This document shows positions 16,346 through 23,352 of a stretch of DNA of 64,000 bases, piece by piece (position 1 is the stretch's first letter; every line of letters starts with the position of its first letter). The notes beneath the pieces are model-generated. The model did no database searches, was not told the origin of the DNA, and saw nothing but the letters and a program-made list of their open reading frames with translations. Where the stretch lies: the NCBI GenBank assembly GCA_045130455.1, contig JBGUPV010000155.1, positions 1 to 64,000 of the forward strand, given 5' to 3'. The translations under genes were made by a program, and so were the position numbers. The stretch comes from ISDg sp045130455 (GTDB lineage: Bacteria > Bacillota > Clostridia > Lachnospirales > Lachnospiraceae).

Positions 16346-17761
16346 TCACTTTTTGACCTTCCCGTCCGTGCAGGGGATATGCTCGATCAGGATCACGAGC
16401 ACGAGATATGCCGCGATGCTGCACACAACGGAAAATACGGGGAACATGGTCCGCCGTCCGATCGTCTGCATCGTCCCCGCGATATCGTTGACGCCGAGGC
16501 AGCTGACCACGGTCGACCACTGCAGGATCGTCACCGCGATCTTCCGCGCGGACCGGGATCCGAACCCGGCGATCGTGTCACGGAAGGAGAACTGCTCGGC
16601 ATCCACGGAAGCAGTTGTACTCCCTGCCTTGGATATTCCGTGCTCCGTCAGCAGTCCCGCCCCGAACAGCCCGATCCCGAGGGCCGCCGGGATCACCATG
16701 GGAATGTGAAGTCCGCCGAACACGCCGAAGCCGAGCAAAAGGATCAGAAGCAGTGCCGGAACGCTCCGCAGGATATACGCCGCGCCTGCGGCGATCCCGC
16801 GCACGATGCGGTTTTTGCAGGCGCAAAGCCGGAGCAGCAAAAGCCCGAACAGCGCCGCGGTGAGAAACGCGATCAGGACCGTCCCGACCGTCACTGCCGC
16901 CGCCGACAGGATCTTGCGGTACGCGCCGCCCGAGATCAGATTGTCCCGGATCATGTCTGTCAGACCGTTCATGCTTTTTGCTCCTTCCTCCCGCGTCACA
17001 AGGCGGTATTCTTTCACTCCGAGGTATCCCGTCGAAGTGATGTATTTCGGCACGGTCAGCGAGTGATTTTCACTCGTCGCGCTGACCGCCAGCATGTCCA
17101 CGCCTCCGGCCATCAGCCGGATGTAGGCAGTCTCAGGTTCGAGTTTCACGAACTCGGGCGTCCTACCGATGCTCTCGGCCCACGCCCTCGCGATCTCCAC
17201 AGCGCTTCCGCTCACGTCCCCGTCCGTGAATTCCAACGGAGGCACCGCCCCGGTAACGCCGATGTACAAAGGCTTTCCTCCGGAACCGGCAGTTGACTTC
17301 GCTTCGCCTGCCCGATATTCCGCAAGAAACGCATCGACCCGGTCGCGAAGCACCACGTCCTCCTTACGGAAGGCGAAGGCAAAGGAAAATCTGTCCTTTC
17401 CCTGCCCGGGCGTCTCTGTCGGACCGGCCGAACGGTAGCCGCCGAGCTGCTCGAGATATTCCGCTGTCACGTCGGCTGCCCAGATTGCGGACACGCGGCC
17501 GCAATCCAGTGCCATCCGCGCACTCTCGAAATCCGGGAACGACTCGTACTCCTCCGTCTCGATTCCGAAATAGCCCTCGAGAAACAGTTTCACCGAGTCG
17601 TCCGGCATTCCCATTGAAACGCCGCCGACACACCGGTACGTCCCCGGCTCCTCCGGTTTCTCCGCTCCTGCCCCGGCGCCGAGCACCTCCGCCGTGACGA
17701 GCACGGCCAGGAGAAGGATCGTGACCGCTGCGGCAATCCATTTTCCGCGAAATGAAATCAT
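16346..17761 (-). CDS. Fused substrate-binding/permease protein of an amino-acid ABC importer
   Basis: A 471-residue protein. The N-terminal membrane anchor (about 8-28) is followed by two binding-protein lobes in the same reversed order as the protein at 11979: first VGGVSMGMPDDSVKLFLEGYFG with ALDCGRVSAIWAADV, then PLYIGVTGAVPPLEFTDGD, SAVEIARAWAESIGR and LMAGGVDMLAVSAT. From about residue 275 there are five or six membrane segments of a BPD_transp_1-like permease (GTVLIAFLTAALFGLLLLRL onward), though the EAA loop is degenerate (FRDTIAGFGSRSARKIAVTI). No ATPase lies next to it; the ATPase at 13518 is a possible partner. It starts four bases after the stop of the propeller gene, so it is the last gene of the vanW operon. 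Confidence 0.75.
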   Translation of the reverse strand: MISFRGKWIAAAVTILLLAVLVTAEVLGAGAGAEKPEEPGTYRCVGGVSMGMPDDSVKLFLEGYFGIETEEYESFPDFESARMALDCGRVSAIWAADVTAEYLEQLGGYRSAGPTETPGQGKDRFSFAFAFRKEDVVLRDRVDAFLAEYRAGEAKSTAGSGGKPLYIGVTGAVPPLEFTDGDVSGSAVEIARAWAESIGRTPEFVKLEPETAYIRLMAGGVDMLAVSATSENHSLTVPKYITSTGYLGVKEYRLVTREEGAKSMNGLTDMIRDNLISGGAYRKILSAAAVTVGTVLIAFLTAALFGLLLLRLCACKNRIVRGIAAGAAYILRSVPALLLILLLGFGVFGGLHIPMVIPAALGIGLFGAGLLTEHGISKAGSTTASVDAEQFSFRDTIAGFGSRSARKIAVTILQWSTVVSCLGVNDIAGTMQTIGRRTMFPVFSVVCSIAAYLVLVILIEHIPCTDGKVKK

Positions 17762-17765
17762 AGTC

Positions 17766-19562
17766 TCACTTTATCTCCGCTCCGATGATGTATTCGCTCC
17801 GCAGGCCGACAACAAGGCGGCCGTCGAAGATGACCGGCGTCGACTCGATGTTGGCGCCGTACGAGATCTTGTCCAAAAGTTTTCCCGTGAGTGCGTCGAG
17901 GAGTAAAATGTCCCCGTTTCCGCAGCACTGCACCAGGCGGACATCGCCGTTTCCGGTGCTTACAAGGCAGCCTGAGCTCCACGCGTCGCACGGAAGATCA
18001 TAGCGCCATGCCTCCTCGCCGGTGTCCTTGCGAAGAGCGACGATGTATCCGGAATCCACCGACGGCGTCTTTGATACCGCGTAGTAGATGAAGTCCGATG
18101 CCGCTCCGAAACCGGCGGCACCGCTTGAGAGAACGCCGCCCGCCAGACCCGAGACCGTGTGGACTTCGTACGGTTTGCACCAGAGGATCCTTCCGGTCAG
18201 CGCGTCCATCTTCACGATGCACGCCTCCCCGATGTGATGGCTGTCGGTGTGGTATTTGAGCGTTGTTCCGACGTAGAGATAAACGCCGTCATCGCCGAAT
18301 TCCAGGACCGGACTCGAGTTAATGTCCTCGCGAAGGTCCTGCACCCAGACCGGCTGCATGGTCGTCAGGTCGAGGCACTGGAATACTCCGCCGTTGTCGC
18401 CGAAAAAAAAGTAGTTCTCCCACACGACCGCGCTCGACTCCGAGCCCGAGCCGATATCGCTCTCGCTCGCCTCGTAACGCTCGCGGGACGCGTAGGAATC
18501 ATAGATGTAACGTACCGTCTCGGAGGGAGACACTCTCAGTTTCCCCGTCGCCTCATCGAACTCCGTGTTCAGGCAGACCGTGTAGAGCACGCCGTTCTCG
18601 CCGGGGCAGATCACCGTGTCCGCGTCCGCCGCCCAGACCGGCGAGCTGTCAAAACCGTGCCAGCGCCGGGGTGCGAAGGGATCGTCGGCCGCCCACTCGT
18701 ACAGCTTCGTCCCGTCGATCAGACTGTAGAGGAAGAACCGCGCACTGACCTGTTCGCCGAACGGACCGGTGGCGGAATCCCCCGAGCCGCACACGAGCAG
18801 CGGGTACTCCGGATGCAGGGAGCAAGTCCCCTTGAACGTCATTCCCACATTGATCGCGTCGCGCGTCGGTTCGCCGGTCTCCATATCCAGAAAATGAATC
18901 TGACCGTCCATGCCGGGGTAAATGATCTCCGTCAGCCCTTCCTTCGCCTTCGCCTCCGGGTAGAGACACATAAGCTCGCGCATCGCGCTGTCCCACTGCA
19001 CCGCAAGGGGCTGACCCGTCCAGCCGTTGCCGGACCAGTAGTTCACGCCGTCGTCCTTCAGGAACCGCCCGGTCTTCACCTGCCAGGATTTTTCGATCGA
19101 ATCGCCTGCGCCCGCCGCACTCCCGTACGAGGACGTGTCGCGCAGGTAACTCCCGCGGAACGTGAGAATGCCGCGGTTTTGCTGATGCTCCGAGAGACCA
19201 TCACTGCCGAGGAGGAGCATTTTCCGGTCAAATGCGATCCCCTTTTCACGCGTGTAGCTCTCCTCCACCATATCGTTGACCGCGATCGTCGTCCCCACAA
19301 GGTGCTTCCCCGGGGCCGTCTCCTCCGTCGCATGCGGCAGCCCGGAAGTGTCCGGGTCGGCCTCATATGTATATTGTCTCACGGGCAGGCTCCCGCGCGT
19401 ATCGAAGAAATAGTTGTACACGTACGAGAGGTTGCCCTTCACTTTCACCAGTAACGCAAAAAAGCCGCAGAGCGCTGCGATCAGCGCTGCGGCCGCGATG
19501 ATGCCGGCAACCCGAAGTATCCGGGTGCGCCGGCTCCTTCTGTTTCCGCTCTCATCGTTCAT
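17766..19562 (-). CDS. Membrane-anchored PQQ-type beta-propeller protein
   Basis: A 598-residue protein with a basic N-terminus, one membrane segment (about 17-40) and a large outside domain. Several blades show the PQQ/BamB-type repeat: DGQIHFLDMETGEPTRD, GVFQCLDLTTMQPVWVQDL, IVKMDALTGRILWCKP, YIVALRKDTGEEAWRYDLP and ILLLDALTGKLLDKI. Its start lies inside the end of the carrier-protein gene (11-base overlap), so synthesis is coupled. In animal AASDH, an adenylation domain, a carrier domain and a PQQ-type propeller occur in this order in one chain; here they are three adjacent genes. Whether the propeller receives the carried group or only recruits is unknown. Confidence 0.82.
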   Translation of the reverse strand: MNDESGNRRSRRTRILRVAGIIAAAALIAALCGFFALLVKVKGNLSYVYNYFFDTRGSLPVRQYTYEADPDTSGLPHATEETAPGKHLVGTTIAVNDMVEESYTREKGIAFDRKMLLLGSDGLSEHQQNRGILTFRGSYLRDTSSYGSAAGAGDSIEKSWQVKTGRFLKDDGVNYWSGNGWTGQPLAVQWDSAMRELMCLYPEAKAKEGLTEIIYPGMDGQIHFLDMETGEPTRDAINVGMTFKGTCSLHPEYPLLVCGSGDSATGPFGEQVSARFFLYSLIDGTKLYEWAADDPFAPRRWHGFDSSPVWAADADTVICPGENGVLYTVCLNTEFDEATGKLRVSPSETVRYIYDSYASRERYEASESDIGSGSESSAVVWENYFFFGDNGGVFQCLDLTTMQPVWVQDLREDINSSPVLEFGDDGVYLYVGTTLKYHTDSHHIGEACIVKMDALTGRILWCKPYEVHTVSGLAGGVLSSGAAGFGAASDFIYYAVSKTPSVDSGYIVALRKDTGEEAWRYDLPCDAWSSGCLVSTGNGDVRLVQCCGNGDILLLDALTGKLLDKISYGANIESTPVIFDGRLVVGLRSEYIIGAEIK

Positions 19563-19788
19563 GTTTGCTCACATACTCCGCTACCAGCCGTTCGATCCCC
19601 TCCACCGTGCGGAGGCTGTCCCGGTCGATGCGGGACGGCTGAAGCTCGATGCCCTCGTCCTCGAGGGCGTTGAAAAGATTGATGCACGCGAGCGAATCCA
19701 AAAGCCCGCTTTCGATCAGGTCGACGCCGTCCTCAAGAACCGCCGTGTCCTCGCAGACCTCCGTCAATATCTTCCGAACATCGATCAT
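19552..19788 (-). CDS. Acyl/aminoacyl carrier protein (DltC-like)
   Basis: A 78-residue acidic four-helix carrier protein. The phosphopantetheine attachment Ser is in ESGLLDSLACINL (about residue 32), the standard DSL motif. Length and GLLDS context match DltC more than fatty-acid ACP. It overlaps the adenylation enzyme stop by four bases (ATGA) and the propeller gene by 11 bases, so the three are made together. It should be loaded by the enzyme of the upstream gene with an amino acid as thioester. No dltB or dltD is seen beside it, so the usual teichoic-acid D-alanylation role is uncertain. Confidence 0.85.
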   Translation of the reverse strand: MIDVRKILTEVCEDTAVLEDGVDLIESGLLDSLACINLFNALEDEGIELQPSRIDRDSLRTVEGIERLVAEYVSKHER

Positions 19789-21311
19789 AGTTCTCCCAAA
19801 GCCTTTCTGTCTGTCTTTCCGTTCGCGTTTCGCGGGAGCCCCTCAACCCGGTTCACCGTCTTCGGGATCATGTACTGCGGAAGCGTCGCCGCAAGCCCGG
19901 CCTTGATGTCCGCAGGCGTGACACCGTCGTCCCCGCGCTCCGCCACGTAAAATGCCTGGATCGTCTTCACGATCCCATCCGGCGTCCGCTTGGCCACGAC
20001 CGCGCACTCGCGCACTCCCGGAAGGCGGTTGATGCGGTTCTCGATCTCATCGAGCTCGATCCGGTATCCCTTGTATTTGATCTGGTTGTCACTGCGCCCG
20101 GAGTAATACAGAAGCCCGTCGCGAACGTATCCGCGGTCGCCCGTGCGATAGCCGTTCACTCCGTCCTTCGTAAAATGCCCGCCGTCCCGGCCGTCCGCGT
20201 ACCCCGCGAACACCGATGCGCCGGCGAGCACGATCTCCTCGTCCGCAAGCGTGATCCCGGTCGCGGCAGTGTCGATCTCGCCGACCGGCAGTTCCTCGTC
20301 CGACTCCGCCATCTCCGGCGTGATCCGCACCGCGCACACCGCGCAGGTCGCCTCCGTCGGACCGTACGCGTTGACCACGGCGATCTCTGGAAATCTCGCG
20401 AAAAGCTTGCGCACCGGCTTCTTCTCCAGCCGCTCGCCGCAGAAGAAGATCGCGCGAAGCGTCGGAATGATCTTCGAGACGAAGGTCTCCTCCAGAAGAC
20501 ACAGTTTCAAAGCCGACGGCGTCATCACCGCGACATTGATCCTCTCCTCGCAAAATGCCTCGGTCATCCCGAACGACGCGTCCGAGTATCCTCCCGGCAT
20601 CGCCACCCAGGTGTGCCCGTAACATAAAGAATAATACAGGTCCGCGACGCTTAAGTCAAATCCTAACGACGCCTGGTTCAGAACATTGACACCGCGATAC
20701 TCCGACAGCGGCGAAACGCTGCCGATCCAGCGCACGAAATTCTCGAGATTGTCATACGAGATCGGAACTCCTTTCGGCGTTCCCGTGCTGCCCGAAGTGA
20801 AGATAATGTACGCCGTGTTGTTGTCCGAATCCTTCGGTTCGCAGCCGCGGTACCGTTCCAGGCCTTCCAGGGTCAGGCACTCGAACCGGGTGTTCTCAAA
20901 TTCCCCGGCTTCACTCCCATTCGGCCCGGCAGCCGTTTCTTCTCCGCATCCTTCTCCCGTACGTTTTCCGTCTTCGCATGTCCCCCGGTCGTCCGCGCCG
21001 CACCCGCCGAGCTCCACAACAAGCGTGGATCCGGTCATGCGCACGATCTCGCGGAATCTCTCCTCAGGCACGCACGAGCCGACGGAAACATACGCGCGGC
21101 GTGCCAGAAGGCACGCCGTGACCGTGACGATCTCATCGATGCAGTGGTCGCCTCGCAGGATGACAGGGGACGTCCCCTGACGCCGCAGAAGATCCCCCGT
21201 CTCCACGGCGCGCTGCCACAGTTCCGCGTATGTCAACGCATTTCCACCGATCCTGCACGCTTCACGCTCCGCGAACAGCGAAGCAGATTGCCGCAAACGT
21301 TCCGTGATCAT
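19785..21311 (-). CDS. DltA-like amino acid adenylating enzyme
   Basis: A 508-residue member of the ANL superfamily. Core motifs are present: A3 IIFTSGSTGTPKGVP, A5 NAYGPTEATCAVCAV, A7 YRTGDRGYV, A8 GRSDNQIKYKGYRIELDEIE and A10 NGKTDRKAL with the catalytic Lys. The overall form is closest to D-alanine:carrier protein ligase and to beta-alanine-activating enzymes. It activates an amino acid with ATP and transfers it to the carrier encoded immediately after. An insert at about 110-150 (rich in Gly, Glu, Asp) is unusual and probably a surface loop. The start overlaps the vanW-type gene stop by four bases. Which amino acid is bound cannot be read safely. Confidence 0.85.
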   Translation of the reverse strand: MITERLRQSASLFAEREACRIGGNALTYAELWQRAVETGDLLRRQGTSPVILRGDHCIDEIVTVTACLLARRAYVSVGSCVPEERFREIVRMTGSTLVVELGGCGADDRGTCEDGKRTGEGCGEETAAGPNGSEAGEFENTRFECLTLEGLERYRGCEPKDSDNNTAYIIFTSGSTGTPKGVPISYDNLENFVRWIGSVSPLSEYRGVNVLNQASLGFDLSVADLYYSLCYGHTWVAMPGGYSDASFGMTEAFCEERINVAVMTPSALKLCLLEETFVSKIIPTLRAIFFCGERLEKKPVRKLFARFPEIAVVNAYGPTEATCAVCAVRITPEMAESDEELPVGEIDTAATGITLADEEIVLAGASVFAGYADGRDGGHFTKDGVNGYRTGDRGYVRDGLLYYSGRSDNQIKYKGYRIELDEIENRINRLPGVRECAVVAKRTPDGIVKTIQAFYVAERGDDGVTPADIKAGLAATLPQYMIPKTVNRVEGLPRNANGKTDRKALGEL

Positions 21312-22129
21312 CGAATTTCCTCCTCGGGAATCAGTGAATAGTCATACACGACCTCGGAATGGTTGTCGAGTATCAGCTCGCGACGAACCTCCTGCCCGGT
21401 CGCTTTGTCGATCACGATGCGGTACACCTGCGAGATACGGTAGAATTTATCGCCCTCTTTATGAAAATGCGAGTCCTCCTCGATCAGGCGATAGCGATAC
21501 GGAAACTCTTTGCTGCTGCGCAGCTCCCCGCGCAGCTCTCCGTCCTCGACCCAAACAAGGATCTGAATATCCCCATCCGTGTTGTTGCGAAACCGGTAAT
21601 CGCGGTTGTTGTAACAGACGGAAGTTCCCGTGCCGAACGGCACACGCCTGCGCTCATCCGGAAAAAGTGCGTCCGTGTGATGATGCAGCTCCGTCACCTC
21701 CAACGAACTGTTCAGCACCAGCCAGTGGATCATGTTGGCCATCTGACACAAACCGCCGCCGATGCCGCTGGTAAGTTTCCCGCGCTTGATATTCAGTCCT
21801 TCCTTATAGCCCTTCCTCGCCGTCGGTCTTCCGACGTTTTTCCAGAAGGAAAATACTTCTCCCGGCCGTATGACGATCCCGTTGATCTTTTCACAGGCCA
21901 GTTCCAGATTCTTAACTTTATTTTCCTGAAGCCGAAGGTCCACTCCGTTGAGTTTGCGCACGATCACCGAACTGTGGCTTTTCACGATCACCGGAAGTTC
22001 CTCGTTGCTGCGGGTTTTCGCAAACTTCTGCCGAGAGAAAAGATCGCCGGCCTTTCTCTTCAGGATCTCTTTTTCCACTGAAATCCGATAACACGTCGGA
22101 TTAATCTCGCAAAACAACTTCCTTCCCAT
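21308..22129 (-). CDS. VanW-family protein
   Basis: A 273-residue protein with no clear signal peptide. It contains the VanW core: VVRKLNGVDLRLQENKVKNLE-like lead-in, GEVFSFWKNVGRPTARKGYKEGL, GGGLCQMANMIHWLVL and RTDALFPDERRRVPFGTGTSV-type segment with HHHTDALFPDE. VanW is an accessory gene in some vancomycin-resistance clusters with no agreed activity; most VanW homologues are outside such clusters. It is the first gene of the operon leading into adenylation enzyme, carrier, propeller and transporter, all overlapping or nearly so, which suggests an envelope-related role shared with them. Confidence 0.85.
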   Translation of the reverse strand: MGRKLFCEINPTCYRISVEKEILKRKAGDLFSRQKFAKTRSNEELPVIVKSHSSVIVRKLNGVDLRLQENKVKNLELACEKINGIVIRPGEVFSFWKNVGRPTARKGYKEGLNIKRGKLTSGIGGGLCQMANMIHWLVLNSSLEVTELHHHTDALFPDERRRVPFGTGTSVCYNNRDYRFRNNTDGDIQILVWVEDGELRGELRSSKEFPYRYRLIEEDSHFHKEGDKFYRISQVYRIVIDKATGQEVRRELILDNHSEVVYDYSLIPEEEIR

Positions 22130-22199
22130 AATGACGCCTCTTCCTGAGCAGCCTTCCCGCCATACTCTGATTCAATTCCCACACAAGCTTTGTCCCATT

Positions 22200-22217
22200 C
22201 ATTTTCCGCCGGAAAAT
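22200..22217. repeat. Palindromic pair of the CGGAAAATG-type motif
   Basis: CATTTTCCG-C-CGGAAAAT: two oppositely oriented copies separated by one base in the 123-base gap between the vanW-type gene and the PstS-like gene. It could also fold as a hairpin. No other feature is visible in the gap. Confidence 0.6.
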
Positions 22218-22252
22218 AAATCCGGCTTACATTCTTTTAATCCTTCTGCCGA

Positions 22253-23302
22253 TCACTCCATATCGTACGGAACATATCCGTTCTCACGTGCGATCCTTGC
22301 GCCGTTCTCGCCCTGCACCCACGCGATGATGTCGCGCACGATACTGTCCGCGGGAAGGTCACTTCTCGTCACGATCTGCGAGAAGTTGAGGAACGGATAC
22401 TGTCCCTTGGAGATCGTCTCGTCGCTCGGAATGACGCCGTCGATACCGAGGAGTTTGATCTTCTCGCTGCCGTGCATGTTGGCAACGTAGTAGTAATACG
22501 AGAAGGACATTGCGCCCTTGCCGTTGTCATAGTCGGCAACCTTGTCGATGGCGCCCATCATATCGTCCACACGCGTCTCCAGCAGGGGCTCCATCACCTG
22601 ATCCTTCGGAAGCACGTAGCGGTACAGACCGGTCTGGCTGCCGGAACCCTCGTTTCTCTGGAACAGAACGATAGGCTCGTCGTCACCGCCGACTTCCTTC
22701 CAGTTCTTGATCTTGCCGCTCACGATTCCCTGGAGCTGCTCCTGAGTGATGCTGTCCACCGGGTTGTCGCAGCTCACGAAGAACACGAAGCCGCCGCTTA
22801 AGATGGTATGGTACTCAAACTCCACACCGGCTTCCTTCGCCGTTGCCACCTGCTCATCCGACGGAAGCGCGCAGAAGATCATATCGCATTTGCCCTCGGT
22901 AAGATTCTTGTACGCACCGGGCGTATTGTTGCAGGGCAGGAACAGCTTTGCGTCCTCAACGGAGAGACCGAGAAGTTCCGCGAACACCGCATCGTAGAAA
23001 GGCTCCAGTGCCAGCGCACCGTCCACCACCGGAAGATTTGCCGTCGTCAGCGTCTTGCCGCTCGGAAGCACAGCCGTCTTCGGAGCTTCCGTAGGGGTAG
23101 CGGTCGGTTCCGGCGCAGGCGTCTCTGTCGCGGTCGGTTCCGGCGCGGGCGTATCGGTCACACCCGGCTCGGACGTAGGCGTCGCCGCTTCCGTCGGCGC
23201 CGTCGTCGGATCATTTTTCGTCTCGTTCTTCTTGCCGCAGCCGACTGCAGCAAGGATCACAGCAACCATCAATACCCCGCACAACCATTTTTTCACGTTC
23301 AT
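22253..23302 (-). CDS. PstS-like phosphate-type substrate-binding lipoprotein
   Basis: The ATG at 23302 with AGAGGT upstream is preferred over a longer frame to 23356. The protein has 349 residues, lipobox AAVGC (Cys about 23), then a Pro/Glu/Thr linker with two near-identical DTPAPEPTATETPAP-type units, then a PBP-like domain (PF12849). The ligand loop FQRNEGSGSQTGLYR is the typical phosphate-binding Arg-x-x-x-Gly-Ser-Gly motif, and TRSDLPADSIVRDIIAWVQ is the usual C-terminal helix. No pstC, pstA or pstB is adjacent. It is the last gene of a lipoprotein operon whose promoter carries Pho-box-like repeats, so phosphate sensing or scavenging is plausible. Confidence 0.78.
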   Translation of the reverse strand: MNVKKWLCGVLMVAVILAAVGCGKKNETKNDPTTAPTEAATPTSEPGVTDTPAPEPTATETPAPEPTATPTEAPKTAVLPSGKTLTTANLPVVDGALALEPFYDAVFAELLGLSVEDAKLFLPCNNTPGAYKNLTEGKCDMIFCALPSDEQVATAKEAGVEFEYHTILSGGFVFFVSCDNPVDSITQEQLQGIVSGKIKNWKEVGGDDEPIVLFQRNEGSGSQTGLYRYVLPKDQVMEPLLETRVDDMMGAIDKVADYDNGKGAMSFSYYYYVANMHGSEKIKLLGIDGVIPSDETISKGQYPFLNFSQIVTRSDLPADSIVRDIIAWVQGENGARIARENGYVPYDME

Positions 23303-23352
23303 CTTTTCATACCTCTTTTTTGATTTTATAAATTCCCGGGAAACCGGGTTTT

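Noticed and set aside
18159..19454. 431-codon plus-strand frame opposite the propeller gene
   Set aside because: No SD, composition of an antisense shadow, and the minus-strand gene has clear repeat motifs.
19552..21311. Standard dlt operon for teichoic acid D-alanylation
   Set aside because: No dltB or dltD is adjacent; neighbours are vanW and a propeller, so I did not assign dltA/dltC symbols.
22253..23302. Complete pst phosphate transporter operon
   Set aside because: Only a PstS-like protein is present; no pstC, pstA, pstB or phoU beside it.
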